A stretch of DNA of 64,000 bases from positions 1,466,001-1,530,000 of the forward strand of contig CM034414.1 of NCBI GenBank assembly GCA_019925095.2. Direction: 5' to 3'. Below the pieces are notes generated by a model that saw only the letters and a list, made by a program, of their open reading frames with translations, was not told the origin of the DNA and did not search any database. Positions 40,401 to 50,693 of the stretch are shown one piece after another. The translations under genes and the position numbers were made by a program. Numbering within the stretch: the first letter of the stretch is position 1; every line of letters begins with the position of its first letter. The stretch comes from Dendrolimus kikuchii. Taxonomy: Eukaryota > Arthropoda > Insecta > Lepidoptera > Lasiocampidae.

Positions 40401-40801
40401 TTTTCTTTGACTTTTAGTTAGAGACCATATGTAAGTATTCTCTTTACAGATATTTAAGAAATATTGGTCTGAAGAGATAATATATACATAATTTAATTCT
40501 GGAGCACGTCGAATACAATGTTTGTTTATGTTGATGTTGTATGACATAACAATGACATAAAAAGGAAAATGTCGGTCCTTTTGTATTTTGAAACTGCATG
40601 GCTACGGTATTCATATGCATTTCACCAGACGTAAATGACGTCATAGGATTTAGTAAGGTCAAATAAAGGTCAAACGAATTTCTTTCAAAATACAAGAGGA
40701 TTGTACGTTTTTTGGAATTTTAACTAGACAGAAATGATTAGGAACACTATTCCTCGAAATGGTTTTTCAAAAAGCTAAATTGAAAAAAAGTGAACAATCC
40801 C
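37407..40801 (-). mobile_element. 3.4-kb Tc1/mariner-like element, decayed
   Basis: TIRs ggggattgttc / gaacaatcccc with a subterminal tgacgtcat at both ends (37546, 40636). The interior is AT-rich with a transposase remnant at 39880-40560 (minus). Flanks read acacaat and attgg, giving a 2-bp AT duplication or none, not TA. A 12-G run lies at 38081-38093. Confidence 0.72.
39880..40560 (-). pseudogene. Tc1/mariner-like transposase remnant
   Basis: The minus strand reads, with stops and shifts: NNLFTDEKIITVEENLTGKT, then QQGSVSSHEANSIQHWLQAN, SIGWPSSSYDLNSLEYSL and TIEEWP. This matches the FTDEK(W/I) first Asp, the QQDxAPxHKA second Asp and the WPxxSPDLNPLDY third acidic block of Tc1/mariner transposases. 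D became G at the second site, so it is inactive. Confidence 0.72.
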
Positions 40802-40887
40802 CATTGGAACCGGTAGGTGGCGCTGGGATCGGATCCTAGATTTTTATTTTTTCAGAGTAGGACAACGTCTGCCGGGGCCTCTAGTTA

Positions 40888-41062
40888 TAAATAAATTAAA
40901 CTATAAAATAAATTAAACTAAAAATAAACTATACTTATATATACAAACTAAAATTAAACTATAAAATCTAGTACCAGACGGCTGTCAGTCGGCAACGTGC
41001 CCAAAAGACTGTCCACATTGCCTCGCTGAATGGCAACGCTAATTCGTTGCCCGAGGTATAAA
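40888..41062 (-). pseudogene. Family X LINE C-terminal fragment
   Basis: The minus strand reads GQRISVAIQRGNVDSLLGTL then PTDSRLVLDFIV-stop, homologous to 11778-11840. A T/A-rich 3' tail extends to the left. Confidence 0.7.
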
Positions 41063-41103
41063 CTACTCTAGTATAAACCTATTAGTAAATTAAATTGTAA
41101 ATA

Positions 41104-41430
41104 ATATCTTCTTAAGCTTTCGCTACTTATATACATAATAAAACTACGTTTTAACGCTTTTAAGCGCGGTAATTTATTTGATTTTTTATTATTCCGACGT
41201 TTCGGCCACTTTTCAGTAGCTGTGATCGCGGAAGACAAAGATGTTAAGTGTCAATGAGTACTGTTAAAGTTTTATTTAGCCTACCGCCAACTTGTTTATT
41301 TTAATTATGTTTATGGTTATTATTTACTCTATGGAAGCCTAATCTAATTTACCAAACGCCGAAATGTCGGAATAATAAAAATCAAATAAATTACCGCGCT
41401 GAAAACCCGTTAAAACGTGGTTTTATTATA
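41104..41430 (-). mobile_element. Hairpin retroposon J copy 1
   Basis: TSD aattgtaaata at 41093-41103 and 41431-41441. Ends are inverted (ataataaaac..acg on both sides, then gcgcggtaatttatttgat). The 3' end (left) continues past the inverted repeat into gcttaagaagatat-type A-rich sequence. Confidence 0.72.
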
Positions 41431-41589
41431 AATTGTAAATATCAATAATTTGCCGTTAGACGGCGCCACTAGACAAACTGAACAGATGATTACAAAAGTA
41501 TCTGTTTGTAATCTCAAAATAAAAATATGAAAAAATTAGGGGGGATAATTCGGACCAAGAGAGTACGATAATGCAATTTTTAGAATTTT

Positions 41590-41752
41590 GTCTGTCTGGG
41601 TGTTCCGGCTAATCTCTGAAACGACTGGACCGATTTTAACTCGACTTTCACTGACAGCTAACTGATATTATAAAGAGTCACTAAGTTTAATTTTTTTAGG
41701 GTTCCGCGACAAAAAAATTCCACACGAACAAGGTGGTTGGCAAAGCTAGTTT
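41590..41752 (+). repeat. Helitron-like 3' part, F-related
   Basis: gttccggctaatctctgaaa and cgactggaccga, ending ggcaaagctagtt. Resembles family F but diverged. Confidence 0.4.
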
Positions 41753-41857
41753 CAAAATAATACTAATATTATAAATAGGAAAGATATGTATTATTGCTAC
41801 ATTATCCCTGATTATTATAAAGCTTCGCTAATGTAACCCATCAATCTAAACAAAGTA

Positions 41858-42021
41858 CTTGGCGCTGGAATCGGGTTCTACGATTTTGATGAAATTTTGT
41901 TTGTGTTTGAGTGGGTCCCGGGTTATTTTAGATTCACAATTAGATCCGGTAGATGGCGCTGGAATCGGGTTATAGATTTTATTTTTGCAGGGCAGGACAA
42001 CGTCTGCCGAGGTCGCTAAGT
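41858..42021 (+). mobile_element. Family G copy 3 (3' part)
   Basis: ggcgctggaatcgggtt, attcacaattagatccggta and gcaggacaacgtctgccg. Confidence 0.55.
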
Positions 42022-42102
42022 AGCAATAAATATTTAAAAATGAGAAAAAAATAAATAAAAAAATTGACACGAAGCGTGGAGAAAAGTTGCCTATTATCTA
42101 TC

Positions 42103-42385
42103 TATACATATAATAAAACTGTAGAGGTCGAATTTTTGTACAACAAAAATAAAAAATGCTAAAAACCGAGTCAGGGGGCTGTAAGAAGTGAAATAGAACT
42201 AATTTAGATTTTTTCAAATTTTTTGTTTCTCTGCTTGTCTGTTTGTATGGGCGAATCTCCGAAACGATTGGACCGATTTAAATGAAATTTTGTATGGTAG
42301 TAGCTTATATCCCTGGTCAACATATAAGATACTTTTGATCCCGAAAAATTAAAGAGTTCCCGTGGTATGGTTAACTAGTTAAAAG
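42103..42385 (+). mobile_element. Family F copy 2
   Basis: tataataaaactgtagaggt, aaatagaactaatttagat, ccgaaacgattggaccga; ends degraded at ggttaactagtt. It provides the uninterrupted reference for F1. Confidence 0.6.
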
Positions 42386-42534
42386 ATCTTTAATTACTTA
42401 AACAGCTTATTATACTACTTATGCACCTAGTTAAGTATTGATATTGCCGGTATCATCATACAATAAAACAAAAGACGAGATTCCGTGAGAAAGTAAAACC
42501 TTACAAAAACAGTGTCTAACATAGCGTATTTCAT

Positions 42535-42900
42535 ACATACATACATAAATAACTTCACGCCAGTTCCCTTGCGGGGTAGGCACGGACAACAGAGCGCCAT
42601 TTAGGCTTATTCTTACACACTTCACTTGCTTCTTTGACATTCATAACTCTTGCCATGCACGCTCGTCTGTTCTTAAGGCTCCTGACATCACCTTTTGCTG
42701 GTACACGATCAATTTGATCATGGAAGGTGTGTCGTGGCCTTCCACGACTTCTGCATCCATCCACTTTTGCATTGTATATCTGTTTATTCATTCTTTCATC
42801 ATGCATTCTTTCCACATGCCCGAACCACCGGAGCATTCCTTTCCTTACCTTCACCCCGACACTCTCTTTCAGACCAACTCTCTTTCTTATTTCGGTATCA
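42535..42900 (-). mobile_element. LINE-A copy 17
   Basis: TSD cgtatttcat at 42525-42534 and 42901-42910. The C-terminal frame is open through PARELA. It has a 4-bp interruption (aaat) in the tail. Confidence 0.9.
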
Positions 42901-43004
42901 CGTATTTCATCATCATATTAAATAAACTACATGGCGCTGATAGTATTTTACATCACGATCGTGACGCGGACGAATTCGCGGGCTTCAGTTAGTACTATAT
43001 ATAT

Positions 43005-44131
43005 ATGTTACAGTCATAGGGATTAAATAGCTATTATACATAATGTCTGGTCATTATATATAATAGCAAAATTGACTACACAATGTGATAAATTAATCAC
43101 TTTATCCGGATATTATTCGTAATAGCGGGTCAAAGTTAGCCAAAGTAATAAATACGGTCTAACTGACTTGCTACCCCTCCCGCTCTTCATCCCGCTTATA
43201 AGAATAAATAATATTTATGACCCAGTTAATTCATGTCAGTTTATTTCAAATGTTTTATTATTGTAGTCTTTAAAGAGTGATACCAAATACTTGTATTGAT
43301 CTCTGTGTTTTTTTTAAATGTTGTTTTATGGCTAGTGAGTTTTAAATTTACTTTATAAATTAACGTTAAATAATTGGTGCCAAGCATTCACCGGACGCGG
43401 AGGGTTCGCGGCCTACTTACACCGATTTAAATTAAAAAATAGCCCGGCATGCGTGTGTGACAGTGGAGGCGATGAGACGATCCAACACCTCATGCTCGAG
43501 TGCCCCATGTATGATCGACTCAGGTGCGGTCTCGAGACGGCCACGCGTATTAAGATCACCGAGGAGACTATTTTTGATTTGATCTCGGGCAAGGACTCGA
43601 GGCCATACCTGGAGAGGTTCTGCATGCGGCTGGTCGAGGAGGCCATAGAACGCAATAAGACGAGGTGATAGGTAGATTCATCGTACTTGCTGGAGAACAC
43701 CGCACAGGAAAATATATAAAATACTTTATGTAAGACATTAGTTTTAAGTTACAATTAATAATAAGCTAAGGTCTAACTACATAATAATAATAATAAACAA
43801 AGACCCTGACTACGTTAGGGGGACGCATGGCCACACGGGCCATATTAAAAAAACGTTAAATAATTTTATAACAATGTTATTTAACGTAGAATTATTATCT
43901 ATGACAATGTTATTTTAACTCTTGGGCAAATTGAAATATAATTTTATAATCTTTACCTGTACCTACTTGTTTTATTACATTATCCAAACCTTCGAAGATA
44001 TTATATAAAATTGCTAGTTAATGTGATGAATTCTGTGTCAATTATCACTTTATCTAAATTGAGTAGACATTATAAATAATGGCTAGATAATATATATAAT
44101 ATCCGGATTTATTACTTTGGCTGTAACATAT
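43005..44131. mobile_element. Family R element, interrupted by LINE V
   Basis: Left end atgttacagtcatagg, right end ggatttattactttggct then gtaacat: inverted repeats. Interior attatacataatgtctggtc motifs as in the 28-kb copy. LINE V (43376-43851) is nested. Confidence 0.5.
43376..43851 (+). mobile_element. R1-like LINE copy V (3' end)
   Basis: 14-bp TSD aacgttaaataatt near 43362-43375 and 43852-43865. Coding 43391-43668: TGRGGFAAYLHRFKL, CVCDSGGDETIQHLMLEC (CCHC knuckle), then ERFCMRLVEEAIERNKTR-stop. The 3' UTR ends cacacgggccatatt(A)n. Frame intact and young. Confidence 0.85.
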
Positions 44132-44445
44132 GTTTATATATTATATATATGTAGTGCACCCTTCATTACTCCCTTATACGCCCTTGGCTGCTTTTTTTTC
44201 CACGAACATTATCCCAACTTCGAATCGTGACTAAGTGTTATTCAATCTCATAAATACATTGACCTTAAAGATAATCGTAATTAACACTTAACAAGCAATA
44301 AAAAAGCGACGTGTGTCAGTTTGCTTAATGCAAGTGTGGTGTGATATGATAATGTGTTTGGAAATTAGACAAAAATGAAGTGTGAAAAGAAACTTGGTAA
44401 GTGCGTGTCGATCCACGCACAGTGTAATCCTAAATTTTTAATCGG
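44132..44445. other. No gene recognised
   Basis: AT-rich spacer with a short (TA)n tract at 44136-44150. Confidence 0.4.
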
Positions 44446-44602
44446 CGTCATCATCGTCAGCCATTCGCAGTCCACTGCTAGACGTAGGCCTCCCCAAGTC
44501 GGCGCCGCTCATCCTGGTCCTCTGACTTCCTCATCCAGCGCCTGCCGGCGACCTTGCACAGGTCGTCAGTCCAACGAGCTAAAGGCCGTCCGACACTACG
44601 TG
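44446..44602 (-). repeat. RTE-like LINE 3' end
   Basis: gcgtcatcatcgtcagccat, cactgctagacgtaggcctc and aggtcgtcagtccaacgagc: antisense 3' region of the common RTE-like LINE. Directly abuts family B copy 10. Confidence 0.6.
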
Positions 44603-44890
44603 ATTTTTTTATTTTTTTATTGTATGAGTTCAGCAGATAGGCAGACGGCCTACTTGATGGAAAGCGGTTACCATCGCCTATGGATATTTTGCACTACCAA
44701 AGGTGCTACAAATGCGCTGCTGCTCTCTTAAGGAAGACTGGAACCTGGTCACTAATTCCGGAACAGAAGTCAAGGTTGTTACGGCGGCATACTCTAAACC
44801 AGGGGTGCTATCCATCCTCCAGTCGGGCATATACCCTACCACCTGGTTGTGGGTTGTTTTGTTACGACTTACGACAGGCCTCCCGGCCTG
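44603..44890 (-). mobile_element. Family B copy 10
   Basis: Poly-T then ttattgtatgagttcagcag; runs to acgacaggcctcccggcctg. The last ~35 bp are missing. Confidence 0.75.
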
Positions 44891-45097
44891 GTCCGGTCTC
44901 TTGCCATCGTCGCGACATAGTCCATTTGGCTCTAAAATAGGTGTGTCCCGGTGGTGACAAGAGCCCGGCGGATAATGTCATTTAGTGCAGCACGGCGTGG
45001 TATCCTGCCGGCGCTTCTGACGCATGACAAGCCATGGTGACCTGAACCACCGACTTTATCTCCACATTGACAGTGATAATAATAACATTCATAAGTC
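44891..45097. other. GC-rich unassigned stretch
   Basis: 44891-45060 is GC-rich (gccatcgtcgcgacatagtc, gtatcctgccggcgcttctg) and may be antisense LINE coding sequence, but no motif was recognised. Confidence 0.3.
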
Positions 45098-45099
45098 AA

Positions 45100-45300
45100 G
45101 GAAGGTATTTATTTACAATTGAGGAATTCGTCCACCTAGTAAAACATTCTATTTAAGAGCCATTCTTTTAACTGAATTTTAAATTTATTTATCCTAAACT
45201 CTTTTATGTGGAATGGAATTTTATTGTAGATTTGATTGCACAAATGTTATAACAGTTTCTGGTAAAGAGGGATGTTTTGCTTGCTTATTTGACCGTTGTT
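45100..45300 (-). pseudogene. CR1-like LINE ORF2 C-terminal fragment
   Basis: The minus strand reads QIYNKIPFHIKEFRINKFKI, QLKEWLLNRMFY, a stop, VDEFLN: the conserved IYNKLP..FK..LKxWLL..xFYSxxEFL tail. Confidence 0.65.
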
Positions 45301-45315
45301 TTCAAGTTGAAAATA

Positions 45316-45561
45316 CATACATACATACATAACTTCACGCCAGTTCCCTTTAGCGCCATTTAGGCTTATTCTTACACACCTCACTTGCTTCTTTGACATT
45401 CATAACTCTTGTCATGCACGCTCGTCTGTTCTTAAGGCTCCTGACATCACCTTCTGCTAGTACACGATCAATTTGATCATGGAAGGTGTGTCGTGGCCTT
45501 CCACGACTTCTGCATCCATCCACTTTTGCATTGTATATCTGTTTAGTCATTCTTTCAGTTG
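45316..45561 (-). mobile_element. LINE-A copy 18
   Basis: TSD aagttgaaaata at 45304-45315 and 45562-45573. A ~25-bp deletion removes the PARELA codons near 45350. Confidence 0.9.
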
Positions 45562-45814
45562 AAGTTGAAAATAATGTAGCTAAAATGTCAATTAAGCTGC
45601 AACATGCTTTATTTTATTTACAGTGTTAACGCACATTACTAGCCATCACATCAATTAATTGACACATCACTAGCAACCATACAACTAATGTAGCACATCA
45701 CTATTATCTGCCATTTTGTCAGCGACGCGCGCGCATATAACACATAGTGCAAACAGTAATGAAAAATTAAGGTAAAGACAATCCCCAACATACAGTTTTT
45801 TTTTGTAATATAAA

Positions 45815-46112
45815 TATATATAATATCAGCCCATAAATGTCCCACTGCTGGGCTCGGGCCTCCCATTATAGGGGGATCGGACGTATACCCGCCACGCTTG
45901 TCCAAGGCGGCTTGGCAAGTTTGACACATCGGTTATCTCGATGTGCAGGTTGCATCACGATGTTTTCCTTCACCGTTATTAGCACGTGGTAATTGTAAGA
46001 ATATGCACATTAGATCAGAAAACTGACTAAGTGGTGCATGCGTTCTGCCCAGGATCGAACCCGCGCCCTTTGAGTTTGGGACGCGTGCACTAGCCATTAC
46101 GCTACCACGACT
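45815..46112 (-). mobile_element. SINE-D copy 4
   Basis: Minus copy: left cagcccataaatgtcccact, right ctagccattacgctaccacg; B box AGGATCGAACC in reverse. Confidence 0.85.
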
Positions 46113-46194
46113 CACGTTTTTTTTTACATAATCCAATAATGCGAACTTTTCAATTATCCGGCACTTCCTAGTTTTTTAATAGTGCCGGTTTAGT

Positions 46195-47247
46195 AAGGGT
46201 CAATTTTACTAGCGCAGAGTCGAAGCGCATCGAAGCGTCTATCCAAAACTGAATATAACAAATTCAACCTTAACTCCACAGCGTAACGCACACATTACTT
46301 CTGAGATTTTAAAAAGACGCGCGCATTCTTCGGAATTCGCGCGTCTGCGCGTGAACAACGCTGATTGGTGCGCGCGCATTCTCGCGTATCAATGCACCCA
46401 CTAGCGAACCTACGCGTCATCAGTCGGAAATTAGCCTGCGTCGGTGTTGATCACGATCAACTTCCGATATAAGTAATACCATAACAAGATAATTTTTTTT
46501 TTTTGGCCAGGGAAATCCGTTTGAGGACTAAGCCGCGACAGGCACAGAAGCTTGGGGGGATGTTCGCGACCTGTGTGAGTGTGTGGGATTCGCCTGATCG
46601 GGGGTGGCACTAGCGTGCCCGGTCAGAACCGATGCCACGCTATTGCCACTCCCCAGTTAGGGATACCCACTAAAACCCCTGGGTGTTCCGTCCTGCGCCT
46701 TATGCCAGGGCTACGGGAAATAGGCTGCCCGACTCCGCAGTGCCCTGGCAGGCGTGGGTCCCCTCACTGGACCTCTTCCTATGCCAGGGGACGTATCCCT
46801 CGGCTACTTCTTGGTCTATTCCAGGCGTGGGGCGGTCTGTAACGCGCCCCACGGGAAGAGAGATGAGCGCGCGCGGAACACTCGCGCTCTGATCTCAACG
46901 GGCATGTGCGGGTGAGTGAGAACCCCTATACCCCTAGGGGCCCTACCCGCGCCGCCCGCTTACGGTGGCCGAAGGTCTAGCTCGGACCTCCGGCGTCGGC
47001 GCGTCCTCCATTGGCGGGAGCGGAGCAAAGACGTACGTTCACGCTCCCGCTCCGCCTCCTCCTTCGCAAACATGACGTGCTCGCAGACAGCTACGAGAGC
47101 CAACTGGCAAGTAATTCGATAGCACTGCTGTTGATGCCCATTACTACACGTAAAAGAGCGCGCTCGGATTCGTGCGGCTTAGCTTTAGTTGTAAAGAATT
47201 TGACGCTTCGATGCGCTTCGACTCAGCGCCAGTATAAATTGACCCTT
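46195..47247. mobile_element. MITE T, split by R1-like U4
   Basis: TIRs aagggtcaattttactagcg / cagtataaattgaccctt, followed inwards by gtcgaagcgcatcgaagcg in inverted orientation. About 440 bp without U4. CpG-rich interior. The TSD is ambiguous. Confidence 0.7.
46493..47109 (-). mobile_element. R1-like LINE copy U4 (C-terminus and 3' UTR)
   Basis: Poly-T at the left, then the 3' UTR. Minus coding 47107-46966 encodes FAKEEAERERERTS then an Arg-rich tail ending DLRPP-stop, close to U5. Flanks caagataatt / caagtaatt suggest an imperfect TSD. Confidence 0.8.
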
Positions 47248-47471
47248 AGACTCTACCGTGCTAAACTACTCAAGATATCTTAAACTTGTTTACAGTTTGG
47301 AAACTGTATTTATTCTGAAGAATACCGAATACCGAAAAGCAGCCGAATATTCGTAGCATCTTCAATATTAAGACCTAAAGTTAGAGTCAAAAACACTTAA
47401 AATCCCGATAAATACTAGAAAATTCCGACAAAAATTAAGAATAATTTACATTTTGTAATAATATATCTTTA

Positions 47472-47716
47472 TGCAAAAGTGGACGGATGCAAGAGTCATG
47501 TCAGGCCACGACACACCTTCCATGATCAAATTGATCGTGTCCTAGCAGAAGGTGATGTCAAAGAGCCTTAAGAACAGACGAGCGTGCATGACAAGAGCTA
47601 TGAATGTCAAAGAAGCAAGTGAGGTGTGTAAGAATAAGCCTGAATGGCGCTCTGCTATTCGTGCCTACCCCACAAGGGAATTGGCGTGAAGTTATGTGTG
47701 TACGTATGTATGTATC
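47472..47716 (+). mobile_element. LINE-A copy 19
   Basis: From atgcaaaagtggacggatgc to the (ATGT)n tail; contains an extra aa near 47561 that shifts the frame. Confidence 0.82.
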
Positions 47717-47738
47717 TCTTTATAGCCTATATAATAAT

Positions 47739-47947
47739 GATAATCGGCAGACAAACACACACATTGTATATCCCCAAATTAAGCAAGTTACGCTTGTGTT
47801 ATGGGTAATATACTACAACGGACTACTCTGGGACCGATCCCAGACACCCAGACCATAGTAAATAACGGAGAAAAGACGTTTTCCGAAATTTACTATACCA
47901 GGAATCGAACCCGGAGCCTCTGCATTGCAGTGAGGTAGGCCGGGAAA
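47739..47947 (-). mobile_element. SINE-C copy 3
   Basis: Best B box of the family: ggaatcgaacccgg reads ccGGGTTCGATTCC on the minus strand. The head is truncated at gaggtaggccggg. Confidence 0.72.
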
Positions 47948-48282
47948 TATATATATTATATATGATATTAAGCGATGTTAATTTTTAGGAATTTTGTAAC
48001 CTTGCCCGTCTGGTTATCGTGAATGGGGAATACTCATTGCTTCCGCCAGGTCCCGGTGAAAGGACGTCGTTGTGAAGGATGACATAGAGACCTATGGTCA
48101 CAAAGCGAACAATGACGAAGTCCGCGCGACGTGAAGAAAAAAGTAGGAAAACTGACGCTATGAATGCAAGCGGAATTTAACGCTCGGATGATGATGACCA
48201 TAGATAATATAAACTTATTGTTCATAACAATATATTAGGCGATTGTCTGTCTTTCCCACTCTTTTTCTTTTTATATATACAA

Positions 48283-48475
48283 CTAGCTGTTCCCGCGACG
48301 TCTTCCGCGTGGAACTTGTTTTCAAAACGCCCCGATTTTGAAACATTCTTCATTGGTGCTCCGCTCCTATTGGTGTTAGCGTGATTATATATAGCCTTCC
48401 TCGATAAATGGGCTATCGAACACTGATTAGCACGTTCAAACAAACAAATTCTTCAGCTTTGTATATTAGTATAAG
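48283..48475 (-). mobile_element. Family E copy 5
   Basis: ctagctgttcccgcgacg at the left, tattagtataaga at the right; shortened internally near 48420. Confidence 0.65.
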
Positions 48476-48567
48476 ATGTTCGCTGCGGTCAGTACAACTG
48501 GTTAAAATCAACAAGCACTCAACGCCATCTATTCATTATAAGTAAAAAGTTTCTTCTCAGCGAACAT
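48476..48567. repeat. 92-bp element with 10-bp perfect terminal inverted repeats
   Basis: atgttcgctg / cagcgaacat at the two ends, abutting Helitron E5. Possibly a tiny MITE. Confidence 0.3.
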
Positions 48568-48730
48568 AGAATTTTAATTTCTCTTAAAGTCAAAAGATGG
48601 CGCGGTTAAAAATTTTATATCATGAAAGAAACGAAACGCTACTGCCCAAGTTTTAAGAATGATTGAAGAGGTTATGAAATATATAATTAAATAATAATAA
48701 TGGTAGAAAGTAAATGATCATTGTCTTTTT

Positions 48731-48899
48731 ACATACATAACTTCACGCCAGTTCCTTTGCGGGGTAGGCACGAACAACAGAGCGCCATTTAGGCTTATTC
48801 TTACACACCTTACTTGCTTCTTTGACATTCATAGCTCTTGTCATGCACGCTCGTCTGTTCTTAAGGTTCCTGACATCACCTTCTGCTAGTACACGATCA
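48731..48899 (-). mobile_element. LINE-A copy 20
   Basis: TSD attgtcttttt at 48720-48730 and 48900-48910. 5'-truncated in the fhdqid region. Confidence 0.9.
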
Positions 48900-49367
48900 A
48901 TTGTCTTTTTCATAACTTAATATGATATAAATAATATTAATGAGATAATTGTATTCACTTATTAGCGTTCTTAAATTAGTTGCCGAGTGCCAACTTTTTT
49001 TTTTGGCATGAAAAACTTCTGCTGTGTCTAACACAACAGCAAGAAATTTAAAAATCTTTGTATAACGCCATCTATCAATTTTACTTAGGAATTAATACAA
49101 TCTGTTGACAGAATTTTAGATAATGCAGTTAAGAATTCTGAAGTGAATGTAGCAGATGGCAGTGTAATTTGTTTCTCTTGCAAAATATTAGCCATATACA
49201 ATGTTTTTAATTTATGATAGCCACAAGATAGTCAGATAAATAAATACTTAGGCAGTTTTACTAACGCAATCGTAATATTGCATAATTACCGTACGCTGAC
49301 GGTGATAGAAAAAAGAATTTGAGATATAAATAGAACATGAAATATAAAGAAAAACCATATTTAGCTA

Positions 49368-49556
49368 GACGTGTTGCTGGGGAGTTTCTTGCCGCTTCTT
49401 CTCCTTTACAGCATCAGCACGTTGCGAAGCGGTGTACATAGAATAGAAAGTAAAGATTGGATTTTAACTTACATGTATAACCTTCAAAAAGTGTTCTCCG
49501 GTGGAACTTATTTTGAATAAAAACTTTTGAATTTGAATAATTTGAAAAGAGAAAAC
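49368..49556 (+). repeat. Family I retroposon copy 2
   Basis: gttgctggggagtttcttgc, cgttgcgaagcggtgtaca and a gaataaaaacttttgaattt end; parallels 16070-16264. Confidence 0.6.
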
Positions 49557-49662
49557 ATTATGAGAATACCTGCACATAGAGATTATCAATATGTTGAATC
49601 CGATAATCTCAGTTGGGCGGAAACTGACCTTGGCATGTATATAAGCTGCTGCTGTTGTTAGT

Positions 49663-49980
49663 TTTATACTATTTAAGTTTATGGCTTGGCAGCTAGGCCT
49701 TTAAGCCAGATCTTAGTTTACAATATAGTTTCTTCATTTTCTTAAGCCTACGTAGCACAGTTGAACTGTGGGTAATCAGCTAGTGCCATTCAACGGAGTT
49801 CTTGTGACAACTCTAAAGGCCACATTTGACTATACAGTTCACATTTCTCACAAAACACATAATTACTACTCAAAAACTATCAATATCCTACAACGATTGT
49901 TCATTTTAGAGTAATTGTACACATTTTTAGAAAATAAAATTGCACAGCATAACATCTCCTTTCAGTTCCCGCCAAAAACT
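49663..49980 (-). mobile_element. Retroposon P copy 2
   Basis: TSD ctgctgttgttagt at 49649-49662 and 49981-49994. Same 5' end (ttttggcgggaact) as copy 1 and nearly the same length, so both are probably full length. Confidence 0.82.
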
Positions 49981-49994
49981 CTGCTGTTGTTAGT

Positions 49995-50693
49995 ATTGGA
50001 TAAATCCACAGAGCCATGCGAAGACAAAATTTAAAAAAAAGCGTCTCGGGACGCCCGGCAGACTTAAACTAATCTAACGTGAACTATTTAATATTGAAAT
50101 TGTTTAACTTGAGAAAAGCTTAGGTTATTACTTAAATTTTATGTATATTAATATGATAATGTGAGGAAACGTTGTTTATTAAGAAAATCTTTTATTGATT
50201 ATAAAATATATTTTATTCTTAGTTACAATTTTTGAATATGTACATTAGAAGAAATACGGCTAGCGCTGTGGGTTAGAGTGAGAGAGGAGGAGCCTGCCTA
50301 CCGCTGCCGTATGCATGAGAGAAAGGGAAGCCAGACACACTGGCGCCGTAACGCGTTACGTAACGAAGCGGTTTACTCACCCATAAGAAGTTATCACTTC
50401 AAAAAGTTATTTACTACCATAATGCTATTCACTATATGTGACTTTTTTGTTCAAGTATATTAGTGTAAAGATATGAAACAACTTAATACAAAATTTGCAA
50501 TGAGAGAAGTCAAGTATAATTTCAATTTTAGTGAATACAGTATTTGCTTTGCTTCTAGTCTAAGCTAGAACCCAAATAGGTCTCGAGTACGTTCTAGAAC
50601 GAATGAAAGAAAGCGCACTACCGACGCATATTTTAATCCCGAATTATTACTCTGAGGTATATAACCAGAGACGTTAATATTACTTAAAGATAG
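49995..50693. other. No gene recognised
   Basis: 50240-50360 is less AT-rich and holds a 61-codon ORF, without recognisable motif. Confidence 0.35.

Larger units (their letters stand above)
37165..40890 (+). mobile_element. Family G copy 2, split by a 3.4-kb transposon
   Basis: Left part 37165-37406 (ggctataccgatttggctga .. ggtttaaatacacaat), right part 40802-40890 (attggaaccggtaggtggcg .. aacgtctgccgg, ctctagt end). Joined, they reproduce the order of G1 and G3. Confidence 0.7.

Noticed and set aside
46579..47283. Plus-strand ORFs of 60-90 codons (CpG-rich)
   Set aside because: They lie antisense to R1-like U4 and in MITE T; no domain.
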